A stretch of 64,000 nt of DNA from Bacteroidia bacterium (GTDB taxonomy: Bacteria > Bacteroidota > Bacteroidia > J057), in contig JAUIGE010000001.1 in NCBI GenBank assembly GCA_030430205.1, forward strand, positions 186,001 to 250,000, read 5' to 3'. Made by a program: the position numbers and the translations under genes. Positions 54,206 to 62,874 of this stretch are shown one piece after another; the stretch's first letter is position 1; every line of letters begins with the position of its first letter. The notes under the pieces were generated by a model, which ran no database searches, was not told the origin of the DNA, and saw only the letters and a list, made by a program, of their open reading frames with translations.

Positions 54206-54348
54206 ATAGGTAGTAACGGCTGTTTTGTTTGGGGGTAAAAATACGATTTTTTCTGGGGGATAGACTTCCTTTTGGGTAAAAGAAAAGGGATGACTTTATT
54301 GTTATATTATTATTATCATGTGCACATTATTAACCAAAAGAGTAGATT

Positions 54349-55350
54349 ATGACAGGTAAAATTGGATTCATTTTTCTCTATATTTTTTTCCCCCTGATCC
54401 TAACAGCTCAGCAAAACGCGACGATGGCCACCGTTATTGCTACGAAGCTTAACCTTCGGGCCAATCCTTCTCTCACGGCACCTGTGGTAGGCCAGTTGCG
54501 TTTTGGAGAGAAGGTCAGGCATATTCACCAAGCGTCTCAGACCCAACAAATAGTTGAATATGAAGGGGTCAAAGGCTACTGGATGAAGGTGATTTATAGG
54601 GAAAAAGAGGCGTTTGCTTTTAGTGGATACCTGAGTTTTCACAGCCTGATCAAGGAAAATCCTGCTACAGGTATCAATACGGATTTTCGTATCATGAGCG
54701 CAAGCGGAGGTTGCGGGGATATCGCTTATCGGCCTGACTGGCACTGGTACGGAATTTTTCAAACAGAAAAAGGTGATTCTTTGCTTGAAGTTGATATAGA
54801 GATTTATGCTGATGCGAGTAGTGATAAAGAACATGAGGTAAAAATTTCCATGAATCGGCACCAGGCTTATCTCCTGATCGGGTCAAAAACCCCTTTGCAG
54901 GAGTGCTATTTGGGAAATATCCTTGCTAACAAAGATGGCAATTTCCCTTCTCCTTTAGGATTTCTATATCCCGGCCAGCGCCGGGATGTGTGGGTAAGCT
55001 CCCAATCCGGCCATTCTTTGACAAAGACCCTCTATGCCACAGGGGCAGTACATACGATCGGCTATTGCCCCGAATTTGAAAACTATCAGCTCTTTCTTTG
55101 TGAAGACAAAAAAGGAAAGATTCCCCATGACTCATGCCAGGAGCTGATGCAGGAGTTTAGCTTTACTGGGGAATGCAATATGGTCAGTCCTGATTGGCAT
55201 GGCGATCTCGATGGGGATCAAGAGCTTGATTTGATATTTTTGGCTGCTTCTAACTCAGGGGCTGAATATAGCCTATTTTTGAGTTCAGCAGCAAAAAATG
55301 GGGAGCAGGTGAAAAAAGTGGCCATTTTTTCAATTGATAATTGCTACTAA
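54349..55350 (+). CDS. Exported protein with bacterial SH3 domain
   Basis: 333 residues with signal peptide (MTGKIGFIFLYIFFPLILTAQ). An SH3b domain at about 26-90 is recognisable by TKLNLRANPSLTAPVVGQLRFGEKV and the closing WMKVIYREKEAFAFSGYL (quoted in part). The remaining 240 residues are not recognised; they contain the calcium-loop-like DWHGDLDGDQELDLIFL, which resembles an FG-GAP/EF-hand-type motif. Probably secreted or periplasmic, perhaps wall-binding. Confidence 0.8.
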   Translation: MTGKIGFIFLYIFFPLILTAQQNATMATVIATKLNLRANPSLTAPVVGQLRFGEKVRHIHQASQTQQIVEYEGVKGYWMKVIYREKEAFAFSGYLSFHSLIKENPATGINTDFRIMSASGGCGDIAYRPDWHWYGIFQTEKGDSLLEVDIEIYADASSDKEHEVKISMNRHQAYLLIGSKTPLQECYLGNILANKDGNFPSPLGFLYPGQRRDVWVSSQSGHSLTKTLYATGAVHTIGYCPEFENYQLFLCEDKKGKIPHDSCQELMQEFSFTGECNMVSPDWHGDLDGDQELDLIFLAASNSGAEYSLFLSSAAKNGEQVKKVAIFSIDNCY

Positions 55351-55369
55351 AGCTGTGGCATGGGGATTA

Positions 55370-55888
55370 TTATGCTAAAAAGGAAGGCGTCAAGTGATAC
55401 AAACGGTCCATCATCTGGCTCTCCTCATTCCAAAATTCTTTGATCAATACAAAGCCTGCACGCTCCAGGATTTTAACAGAGCCAACATTGTCGGCAAAGA
55501 CATAAGCGACCAGCTTTGAGATCGCTTTTGACTCAAAAGCATATTTGAAGAGCGCTTCTGCCGCTTCCTGCCCATAGCCATTTCCCCAATATTTTTCCAG
55601 AAGGCGAAAGCCTATCTCATCCTCGCCATCTTCATTGACGAGTAAAGCGACCGTTCCCACAAAAGCCGCATCGGCTTTTCGCTCGATGGCCCATATCCAG
55701 AAATCATTTTCTGGCGCGCTGTATTTGAGGATACAATCCTCGAGGGATTGCTGGTTCTCCTCGCGGCTTTGGCCGCGGCCTGTGGTGTATTGCATCACCT
55801 GGAGATTGCTTTGCATCTCATGAAAAGGCTCGATGTCATCGAGGCGGAGGGGGCGGATGCCGAGGCGGGAGGATTGGAAGATGTACAT
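55370..55888 (-). CDS. GNAT family N-acetyltransferase
   Basis: 172 residues from the start at 55888 (MYIFQSSRLGIRPLRLDD); the frame runs 56 codons further but that part overlaps a perfect hairpin and looks non-coding. RimJ/RimL-like layout: SRLGIRPLRLDDIEPFHEM, IWAIERKADAAFVGTVALL, EIGFRLLEKYWGNGYGQEA with the acetyl-CoA loop, and VAYVFADNVGSVKILERAGF. The substrate could be a ribosomal protein terminus or a small molecule. Confidence 0.9.
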   Translation of the reverse strand: MYIFQSSRLGIRPLRLDDIEPFHEMQSNLQVMQYTTGRGQSREENQQSLEDCILKYSAPENDFWIWAIERKADAAFVGTVALLVNEDGEDEIGFRLLEKYWGNGYGQEAAEALFKYAFESKAISKLVAYVFADNVGSVKILERAGFVLIKEFWNEESQMMDRLYHLTPSFLA

Positions 55889-55910
55889 GGGGTGTGGATA
55901 TACACGCCGC

Positions 55911-55943
55911 AAACCAAACAGGTTTTGGAAACCTGTTTGGTTT
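55911..55943. terminator. Perfect 15-bp hairpin between two minus-strand genes
   Basis: AAACCAAACAGGTTT (55911-55925), loop TGG, AAACCTGTTTGGTTT (55929-55943). There is no T-run on either side, so it may be a rho-dependent pause site, an mRNA 3'-end stabiliser or a small repeat rather than a classical terminator. Confidence 0.6.
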
Positions 55944-55982
55944 ATCGCGGCGAAAGTGGATAACATTCGACGAAAAAATATA

Positions 55983-57191
55983 TCACTTTTCAACCGGGTG
56001 ACCCAATTCCTCTCTGAAAAAAATCCCCAAACCATCCCAAAAACCATTTTCCTCAAACCTCAGGTATTGATCGCCAGACTTCATTTCCCAGCATGTGAAA
56101 CAGATTTCAAGCGTTCCAACAACTTCATCTTTTTCATTGAAAAAGACAAGTGCATCTCTGAATACTGGCTCACAACCGTTTACCGAGACTGTTTTTATCA
56201 TTTTGGGAGGAGGGGGCTGAATGACCAATTCCATGACTTTCTCTATTTCTGCAAGAGTCAATTCCTTTATTTTTTGAGCTGTATAAGCCCATTTCCCATC
56301 CTTGTAAATGTAATCTTCCTCATTGTATATGCTTTGCTGGCTCAAAGCAAATATTTCAAATTCTGCTTCTTCTTTTTCCTTCGGGCGATCGCTCCAATAG
56401 CCTTCTTTTTCTTTCCTTAAAAATTCCTGATTAAGGCTATCTCTTCTTTTATGAAGGGGACTGACTCGGTTCAAGGAATAAGAAATAACTTTCGAATAAG
56501 GCTTTGCAGGAACTTGAACCGAATCCTGTGATACCTCAATTCCCAAAGGGCGGATGTAGGAATGAAGTTGTAATTTGACAGGGTGAGCCAGGGTATTTTT
56601 GAAAAAAAGAATGAGCTTTTCCCATTGAGGAAAGGTAAAATAAAATCGTTCCCCTTCTCCCGTTTCCATGACATGGCAGGCGAAGGAAATATTGATCGTC
56701 CCAACGATTTCCTCCTTTGTATTGTAGAAAACTAAAGCATCCCGAAAAATGGGAGAACAAGCCTCTGTCTGAATTTTTATGCCTAAAGGCCGAGACATGA
56801 TATTTCGGAGATATTCCAGGTTCGGTTTTTCGAGTGTTCCCATTGCTTTGGAATAAGATGCAAACCCCTGAGGCTGATATATCGCTTTTGCCCTGCTTCC
56901 ATCCAATTGATGCATCCAATCAATTGCGGTATCCATAACTTTTTCCTCCAGATCATCACTCCACAAGCCCATTTTTTTTATCTCGTGGGACTGCCTCTCC
57001 AAACTATCCAGCTGCCTTTCAAGCGGTGTACCGCGATTAAAAGAATAAGAAACGACCTTGACATAAGGCACTTTCGGATAAAGGGTAGAATCCGCCACGA
57101 CATCCTCGTCCGCCGGGCGAATATAGGATTGTTGGCTTAGGCCAGTTGTCCAGATCATCAAGAAAAATCCCCAAATACAATATATTCTCAT
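55983..57191 (-). CDS. Exported protein with two tandem domains of unknown family
   Basis: 402 residues from the start at 57191 (MRIYCIWGFFLMIWTTGLSQQ), which gives a signal peptide. Two homologous halves, about 22-207 and 212-402. Shared landmarks: SYSFNRGTPLERQLDSL / SYSLNRVSPLHKRRDSL, GLWSDD / GYWSDR, C-S/E-P-I/V-FRDALVF-Y/F-N (145-157 and 340-352), VGTINISFACH / VGTLEICFTCW (163-173 and 358-368), and a closing FFKNTLAHPV / FFREELGHPV. The repeated cysteines could form disulphides. I know no matching domain. It follows the T9SS cargo gene by 25 bp, so the two are probably one operon. Confidence 0.75.
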   Translation of the reverse strand: MRIYCIWGFFLMIWTTGLSQQSYIRPADEDVVADSTLYPKVPYVKVVSYSFNRGTPLERQLDSLERQSHEIKKMGLWSDDLEEKVMDTAIDWMHQLDGSRAKAIYQPQGFASYSKAMGTLEKPNLEYLRNIMSRPLGIKIQTEACSPIFRDALVFYNTKEEIVGTINISFACHVMETGEGERFYFTFPQWEKLILFFKNTLAHPVKLQLHSYIRPLGIEVSQDSVQVPAKPYSKVISYSLNRVSPLHKRRDSLNQEFLRKEKEGYWSDRPKEKEEAEFEIFALSQQSIYNEEDYIYKDGKWAYTAQKIKELTLAEIEKVMELVIQPPPPKMIKTVSVNGCEPVFRDALVFFNEKDEVVGTLEICFTCWEMKSGDQYLRFEENGFWDGLGIFFREELGHPVEK

Positions 57192-57216
57192 GAGGGCAAA
57201 ACAAAATAGAGTTTCA

Positions 57217-58875
57217 CTACCGCAACAACAGCTTGCGCCCCACAACCGCCTCTCCATCGCTCAACCTGAGCAGGTACATAGCCGGAGCCAACCCTGCCAC
57301 AGGCAGGGAGATCTGGCGAGCGCCCTGATCCAATTGAAGGCTTTCATTCCATAGAATGCGGCCATTCAGATCCAGCAGGCTGAGCTCCAGGCTCATCTTC
57401 TCATCGCAAATGAGGTGTACGAAAGGGCTTTCGCCATTTGCTGAATAGCGAATGCCTGCGCTTTGCAGGGAGTGGGCTAGTTGACCTTCTTCGATTCGAA
57501 GAATGTGCTTGCGGGAAGAAGCCGACAGCTCGCTGTCGTCCAACTCTCCTCCACGCAGGTGGACGATCAGTTTTGCGCGGGGATTGGCGGATTTTCCGCC
57601 GATGAGGATGCGGGAGGATGCGGCGAAAGAGAGCTTTCGGCCAGGTGGAAGATAGATATGCACATTTCCTTCCTCCGTGACAGCATCCAATACGAGACGA
57701 TTGGCGATCCGCAATTCTGCCTGTTTGCCCAAACGCACTTCTGCTCCTTCTCTTAACAGCAATACCCCCAGGGGATCATTGCCGTAATCCATTTTTTGCC
57801 CATCTGCTACTTCCAAAAAGCTGCCTGAATGAAAGGCCATGCATCCACTCGGATGTTGGAAACTGATTTTGCCGCTTTCATGGCGGTAGCCATTCCCTTG
57901 CCGGAAAATTACTTCCAGGAAAAAAAAGCACATGGTTCCTCCGCGATTAACCACAACTACCTGATGCCGGAGACCATTGCCCCCCTCTACCGTATCTCCC
58001 CTCAGCTCCGTAAAGGGTTGACCGGTAAGGAAACCGAAGGGTTCAATGTTGAGAAAGATCGTCTCTTGACGATTGGAAGGGGGCGACAAGTTTACATCAA
58101 TGAAATAAGGATTATGAATCGTTGGATAAGTTGAATCATTATGCAACATCAGAATGGGGAAAGATACCGAAACGGATGGAGGCATAGGAAATGTACTAAT
58201 TGCCGTAAAACTTGTGGCTAAACTATACCCAAATTGTTCCTCGACTTGTAGTGTCGGGACAATGATTGTACTGCTGGAATCAACCTGGTCCAGTTGAAAA
58301 CGAATATAGATCTCCTTAATTAGCTGCGTCTCAAATTTTTCACTGGGAAAGCAAAAACCTGTTTCAAAAGTGATGGGATCCCGGGCAAAATTGCCACTAT
58401 ACCAGCGAATATCGGTACCGGTACCTGCAGAGTCAGGAATTTCAATTCCCATACGAACACTTGTACACAATTGATCCGGGCAGGTGGAGTCTGCCAGTAA
58501 AAAAGTCGTATTCCCACTTATGGAAAGCGGAGAATATCGGTTGGCCCAGAGTTGGTTTTTCCATAAGATATGGAAGTTGGGAGTAGGCATGATATACCGC
58601 ACAAATACCGGCTTTTGGGGATCTATGTCAGCTACATTTATTTTCGAATTTTTGAAACTGATGCAGCGGCTGCTATCTATCTCTCCATCCCAGCGATCAT
58701 TTTGGGTTTGATACACCTCCCAATTGGAGCTAGATTGGATGGTGACACTGCTGTCATATTTGCAGGGCCCTGCCTGGCTCACGCCTGTTCCAAAAAAATA
58801 GGATTGCGAAAAGGACTCCGGATTTAGCAGGCAGCAAAACAAAAAAAGTAAAGAAATACGGGAATACACTCTCAT
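57217..58875 (-). CDS. Secreted protein with T9SS type A sorting domain
   Basis: 552 residues with signal peptide (MRVYSRISLLFLFCCLLNPESFSQ). The body is beta-rich and not recognised; a stretch at about 350-440 (LEVADGQKMDYGNDPLGVLL, then LREGAEVRLGKQAELRI and LPPGRKLSFAASSRILIGG) looks like a right-handed beta-helix or repeated adhesion fold. The last 75 residues form a T9SS sorting domain: ELSLLDLNGRILWNESLQL, then ISLPVAGLAPAMYLLRLSDG and a basic end GRKLLLR. Surface-exposed or released; role unknown. Confidence 0.8.
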   Translation of the reverse strand: MRVYSRISLLFLFCCLLNPESFSQSYFFGTGVSQAGPCKYDSSVTIQSSSNWEVYQTQNDRWDGEIDSSRCISFKNSKINVADIDPQKPVFVRYIMPTPNFHILWKNQLWANRYSPLSISGNTTFLLADSTCPDQLCTSVRMGIEIPDSAGTGTDIRWYSGNFARDPITFETGFCFPSEKFETQLIKEIYIRFQLDQVDSSSTIIVPTLQVEEQFGYSLATSFTAISTFPMPPSVSVSFPILMLHNDSTYPTIHNPYFIDVNLSPPSNRQETIFLNIEPFGFLTGQPFTELRGDTVEGGNGLRHQVVVVNRGGTMCFFFLEVIFRQGNGYRHESGKISFQHPSGCMAFHSGSFLEVADGQKMDYGNDPLGVLLLREGAEVRLGKQAELRIANRLVLDAVTEEGNVHIYLPPGRKLSFAASSRILIGGKSANPRAKLIVHLRGGELDDSELSASSRKHILRIEEGQLAHSLQSAGIRYSANGESPFVHLICDEKMSLELSLLDLNGRILWNESLQLDQGARQISLPVAGLAPAMYLLRLSDGEAVVGRKLLLR

Positions 58876-58960
58876 AAGGACATGGTGTTAAGGGGTGATT
58901 AATGGAAAAGGCATATCTCTAAAACGGCAAAATAAAAGGCAGGGTGGCTGCAAACAAACA

Positions 58961-58991
58961 AAAGCCGCTCAGGGGGTCCCTGAGCGGCTTT
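58961..58991 (-). terminator. Terminator after the EF-hand gene
   Basis: Perfect 14-bp stem AAAGCCGCTCAGGG / CCCTGAGCGGCTTT with a 3-nt loop, followed on the minus strand by TTGTTTGTTTG. The second strand reads into TTTCAAAAG, so it mainly serves the minus strand. Confidence 0.8.
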
Positions 58992-59010
58992 CAAAAGATA
59001 AAATCTTTTT

Positions 59011-59709
59011 TTATCGGTTGATCCGAATATTGCCAGGCCAAAAGGCAGGCATATAGTTTCCATTGAGGAAAGGATTGCTTCGGAGGAAGGATTTGTGATC
59101 TGCGCGCCAGCTAAGTAACTCCGGCAATTGGCGGGCAGTCTCTCTGTCCTGGTACAGTTTGCGCGCAATCTGTGGGTTGGTAGCCAACCAGCAAAGGTTG
59201 CGTTGCAAATTGAGGAGGGCTTCGGGATTATTTTTGGTCCACCCAAAATCTTCGGATAGCGCGAGCATGAGATTTCCATGGGTGTACATCCACTCCAGAT
59301 TGGAAAACAGGCTGGCGACCAGTTGGGGATTGCTTTTAAGGAAGTCTATGCTGGGATCAGCAAGCTGAGGATATTGGCTTTTTAATTCACGAATCTCTTT
59401 TCTCTCCATCTGCTGCCGGAAAGAAAACTCGGATTCTATCCGCTGAGACATTTCATTGAAACTCAGCTTCCCATCCATATTGAGGTCTGTGAGCTGGTAA
59501 TTTCTTCCGTACAGGTAGTAGGCAAATTCTTTGTTGAAATGCTGAAGCTCGGCTTTATTCAAAAGCGCGTCATCATTTTCATCCGCAATAAGAAATCTTT
59601 CCTGTAAGTACCAATTCCCTACCAGGGTTTCTACTTCCTGTGCCTGAGTGAAAACGAATGAAAGTGAAAGGATGAGTGTGGTGATTAGTAAATTGAGGGG
59701 GCGTGTCAT
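59011..59709 (-). CDS. Exported EF-hand protein
   Basis: 232 residues with signal peptide (MTRPLNLLITTLILSLSFVFTQAQ). Two canonical calcium loops: DENDDALLNKAE and DLNMDGKLSFNE, spaced as an EF-hand pair at about residues 43-90. The rest is helical with many Asn/Leu/Trp and repeated Ser/Asn-Pro-Q/E turns (LKSNPQLVASLFSNL, TKNNPEALLNLQRNL, ATNPQIARKLYQD), resembling a solenoid of short helices. Periplasmic or secreted; function unknown. Confidence 0.8.
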   Translation of the reverse strand: MTRPLNLLITTLILSLSFVFTQAQEVETLVGNWYLQERFLIADENDDALLNKAELQHFNKEFAYYLYGRNYQLTDLNMDGKLSFNEMSQRIESEFSFRQQMERKEIRELKSQYPQLADPSIDFLKSNPQLVASLFSNLEWMYTHGNLMLALSEDFGWTKNNPEALLNLQRNLCWLATNPQIARKLYQDRETARQLPELLSWRADHKSFLRSNPFLNGNYMPAFWPGNIRINR

Positions 59710-60085
59710 GTCTCGTGTTTTTTCGTGCGTGTGTGCTGTCTATTCAAATATGATGCCTTTCTGAAATATTCCGCAGGAGCTAACCTTTTGGTGCCGGGGA
59801 TGATTATTTCTCTGCCTGAAGAAATAACATGTATAGCCTTATTCGGTTCAAATAACGCTTATTTGGCCTCACTTATTGGGTCTCTCTGAATATTTTAAGG
59901 AAAATAAGCTGGACAGGGATTGTCCTTTTTGCAGGACGAGGTTTTGTATCAAAATATATACAAAAAAATAGCCTCCTGGTGGAGGCTATTAATTCTCAAG
60001 ACAGCTAATTTTGAGATTTACACTTAACTAACAGACAGTATTTTTACGAAAAACAGGGAAACAATGTTTCAATTGTTTTTGAAAG
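59710..60085. other. 376-bp intergenic region
   Basis: Between the EF-hand gene and the barrel-protein gene. It holds a terminator at 59961-59990 for the latter. The rest has no coding frame, tRNA or clear promoter that I can see. Confidence 0.5.
59961..59990 (-). terminator. Terminator of the sigma factor/barrel-protein operon
   Basis: Stem AATAGCCTCC / GGAGGCTATT (59968-59990 region, 4-nt loop), followed on the minus strand by TTTTTTTGTAT. Confidence 0.85.
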
Positions 60086-61615
60086 CTATTTCTTGTTGGG
60101 CAGAAGATACATGAGGGAAAAGGTCCCTCCAATAGAATGCAGGCTTTGACGCTCACTGCCGATCCGTTGCAGTCCCAGTTGGATGTAAGGTTCTGTCTGC
60201 AGGGATAAATGGGAACTGAGCTTCACTTCTATACCAGGAGTTATTTGGAGAAAACCAACATAGGTATTGAGTCTATGCACATCCACATTGGGTTGAAGGC
60301 TATTCAGATAGGTTACCAGATCAGGATTATTCTCTGCTGTGGTGAAGTCAATGCCTGTCTGAGCCTGAGTTTGGCCTAAATTCCCTGCTGAGCGGGGATC
60401 ATAATGCAGATATTTCTCATCCAGGGTAATCACAGGCGTAAACCCTCCCTGGAAATAAAAATTGACCTTATTTTCTGTGCTAAATCTATAGCGAAGCAAA
60501 ATCGGAATTTCCAGTAACTGAATGTCGCCATGCAATCTGCTGATCCAATAAGTAGGCTGCCGGTTGAGAGACGAATTGTCTATGGCTACATTGAGTTGCA
60601 TGCGGTCAAAATGCTTTTCTCCATACTGAATCCCGCTTATCAGGCTTAGTTTATCACTGATCGGCAATTCTACCCGCAGTCCTGCCAAATAACCGGAAAG
60701 GCCTGTATCATTGAACTCAGCAGCAGAGAAAATCCTGCTGGCAGTAAGTCCCAGACGAATGGCTCGCAAGCCGTTGGAGCTAGCTTCCTTATCCAGGCCC
60801 TGAGGGCCTGAAGCCAGAGGAGGCATTATTTTATGTTGAAGAGGCCTGCCCTTACTTATCTGGAAGACCGTGCGCTTAGCCTGGACATTGTCAACCAAAG
60901 GCTCCGTTTGCGCAAGTTGCGGTTTCTCCTGATTATTTTCCGGCGAAACAAGGTGAGTTGGCAAGTGCTGAATTCGCGGAGTTGTTGCGCCTTCAGATAA
61001 GGACGCCTTTGCTTCATGGGCTATGCCTTCTGCTTTTGAATTATCAACTTCTTCCTGTGGCTTATCGGCCTGCTTTTTTGTTTCTGTTGGCACACTTTCC
61101 TGGCGAATATCATTCGCCATGCTGGTTGGCCCAGGCAGCTGCGTGTCGCCCCACCACAAGAATGCGAGCAGCAGAAGCAGCACTACATCCATTAAAGGAG
61201 CTACCTTTTGGAACCATGGCAAAGGCATTTCTGCATTGAGCAGACGATTCATCTCAGCCCAATCCTCCGCCTGCGGCGGAATCTCCATCGCCGCCAGCGG
61301 CTGGCGTATGCCGGTATCAAAATCGGCATCCAGCCGATCACCCAGAGTAGCCCAGTCCGCATCAAATGCGGCAAAACTCAAGCCTCCCAGCTTGGCTCGC
61401 ACGGCCATATCAAAGGGATGTCCCAACATCTCATTCATGGCATCCCAATCCGCAGGATCGTACGCAACAGAAGCTGCAGCCAGCCTGGAGGCCATTGCAG
61501 CATCAAAGTCGGCATCCAGCCTTTCAGCCAATGCCTCCCAGTCAGAAGGGCCCTCTGCCACTTCATAAGACTGAAGCTTCGTACGAATTAACCGATCAAA
61601 GTAATTATCCTGCAT
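60086..61615 (-). CDS. Four-repeat cytoplasmic domain + membrane helix + predicted outer membrane barrel
   Basis: 509 residues from the start at 61615 (MQDNYFDRLIRTKL), which overlaps the sigma factor gene by 11 bp. Residues 4-128 are four tandem repeats of about 31 residues, pattern FDxxxRxKLxxx...DWxxLxxRLDA (FD at 6, 37, 68, 99; DW at 25, 56, 87, 118). A single membrane helix follows (about 140-157, DVVLLLLLAFLWWGD), then a polar Gln/Glu/Pro/Lys linker (160-280), then a beta-rich region (285-509) of the PorT/outer-membrane-barrel kind (RLGLTASRIFSAAEFNDTGL, SGIQYGEKHFDRMQL, closing IGGTFSLMYLLPNKK). There is no signal peptide. The position behind a sigma gene suggests an anti-sigma or sigma-regulating role, but no known anti-sigma motif was found. 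Confidence 0.75.
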   Translation of the reverse strand: MQDNYFDRLIRTKLQSYEVAEGPSDWEALAERLDADFDAAMASRLAAASVAYDPADWDAMNEMLGHPFDMAVRAKLGGLSFAAFDADWATLGDRLDADFDTGIRQPLAAMEIPPQAEDWAEMNRLLNAEMPLPWFQKVAPLMDVVLLLLLAFLWWGDTQLPGPTSMANDIRQESVPTETKKQADKPQEEVDNSKAEGIAHEAKASLSEGATTPRIQHLPTHLVSPENNQEKPQLAQTEPLVDNVQAKRTVFQISKGRPLQHKIMPPLASGPQGLDKEASSNGLRAIRLGLTASRIFSAAEFNDTGLSGYLAGLRVELPISDKLSLISGIQYGEKHFDRMQLNVAIDNSSLNRQPTYWISRLHGDIQLLEIPILLRYRFSTENKVNFYFQGGFTPVITLDEKYLHYDPRSAGNLGQTQAQTGIDFTTAENNPDLVTYLNSLQPNVDVHRLNTYVGFLQITPGIEVKLSSHLSLQTEPYIQLGLQRIGSERQSLHSIGGTFSLMYLLPNKK

Positions 61616-62180
61616 ATTTCTCACTTTCGACTTTTGCAACCATCCGGGATGACAGGATCATGCGTTGGAGTTTGGCTCTTGCTTTTGCCAGGTTAGACTT
61701 AGATGTCCCTTCACTTATTCCTAATGCTTCTCCCACTTCTTTATGGGAGTAGCCTTCGATTACATACAAATTGAATACCGTACGATAGGCCGGAGAGAGC
61801 TTTTGAACCAGTTTCAAAATTTCTTCTTCACTTAGCTCTGAGACCACATCGTGATTGGCCGCCTCATGCACTGCATGATTGATCTCAACGAAGTTGGGTT
61901 TTTTGGCATTTTTTCGATAATGATCTATAGATGTATTGATCATGATTCGCCGTATCCATGCCCCCAAATTTGTCCCTTCCTTGAAGCGGGTCATATTTTT
62001 AAAGACCTTCATGAAACCCTCATGGAGCACATCCCTTGCTTCTTCCCTATCAGAAGCATAACGCATACATACCGCCATCATGCTACCATAATAGCGCTCG
62101 TACAAGAGTTTCTGCTGTGTGCGGTCCTGCCTTATACAGCCATGTACGACTTCTTCTTCATTGTACTTTGGTGCTCCCAT
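61605..62180 (-). CDS. ECF-type RNA polymerase sigma factor
   Basis: 191 residues. Region 2 is seen as YASDREEARDVLHEGFMKVF followed by GTNLGAWIRRIMINTSIDHYRK, which contacts the -10 type element. Region 4 is LSPAYRTVFNLYVIEGYSHKEV followed by LGISEGTSKSNLAKARAKLQ, the helix-turn-helix (quoted in part). The layout fits extracytoplasmic-function sigma factors. The downstream gene overlaps by 11 bp, so the partner is translationally coupled. Target genes and signal are unknown. Confidence 0.95.
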   Translation of the reverse strand: MGAPKYNEEEVVHGCIRQDRTQQKLLYERYYGSMMAVCMRYASDREEARDVLHEGFMKVFKNMTRFKEGTNLGAWIRRIMINTSIDHYRKNAKKPNFVEINHAVHEAANHDVVSELSEEEILKLVQKLSPAYRTVFNLYVIEGYSHKEVGEALGISEGTSKSNLAKARAKLQRMILSSRMVAKVESEKYAG

Positions 62181-62392
62181 TGGATCGTTTTTAAAAACGC
62201 CCCTTGTTTCGTAAGGGTTGCTTTGGGTTGTACTTTAAATGAGCCATTCGATATCAGCCTAAAATTTCTTACCTTTTTAATCCACCTCTTGATTTTTTCG
62301 AAAAAATGTAAAACTATCATTCAAGAATAATATTTGGCCCGTAATTTGTCCTTAGGTAAGCAACGTGTAATTTTCCTCCCATTAGTATTCCA

Positions 62393-62863
62393 ATGAAAAG
62401 ATTCCATTTCTTACCTGATTTAAAACTTGCTGCCATTGCTGTTCTGTTGTTGACAGCAGCTGTTGCAGTCTGTTTTAGCCCCAAATCCCGGTCAGATCTG
62501 CCGCCGACAGCCTTGCAGATAGTGGATAACCATGATATCCTGCATGTAGGCAAAGGCCAACCTGCCGGAGCGTCATCCCAATATATAAATGAAAACGCGA
62601 AAGTGACGATCTTTATTCGTGAAGATCAGCCTTCTCTTCAACTCAGGTACAACCTCCCTGGCACCCATGCCATCACTTTGAGGTTGTACGATCAAAGCGG
62701 CTCTCTACAGCATATTGAAAAGCTCATGAATGTTTATGAAGGCATGGAACGCGCTTTGGACCTGACTCATTTAGAGGAAGGCAACTATCGCTTACAGCTA
62801 AGTACTGAAAAAGGGACCTCTTTTTCACAGGAAATTGCGTTGCATACCCACAAGCAGATGTGA
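62393..62863 (+). CDS. Exported hypothetical protein, sorting-domain-like fold
   Basis: 156 residues: N-terminal hydrophobic segment (LKLAAIAVLLLTAAVAVCF, about 10-28; signal peptide or anchor), a short linker, then a beta domain (about 68-150). The pattern ITLRLYDQSGSLQHIEKL, then LDLTHLEEGNYRLQLSTEKG and SFSQEIALH resembles the fold of T9SS sorting domains, but it ends in HTHKQM rather than the usual basic residues. Divergent from the sigma factor gene, 212 bp apart. Function unknown. Confidence 0.65.
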   Translation: MKRFHFLPDLKLAAIAVLLLTAAVAVCFSPKSRSDLPPTALQIVDNHDILHVGKGQPAGASSQYINENAKVTIFIREDQPSLQLRYNLPGTHAITLRLYDQSGSLQHIEKLMNVYEGMERALDLTHLEEGNYRLQLSTEKGTSFSQEIALHTHKQM

Positions 62864-62874
62864 TTTTTGGAAGC

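Noticed and set aside
55889-56056. 56-codon N-terminal extension of the GNAT gene
   Set aside because: It spans a perfect hairpin, and GNAT homology begins at residue MYIFQSSRLGIRPLR.
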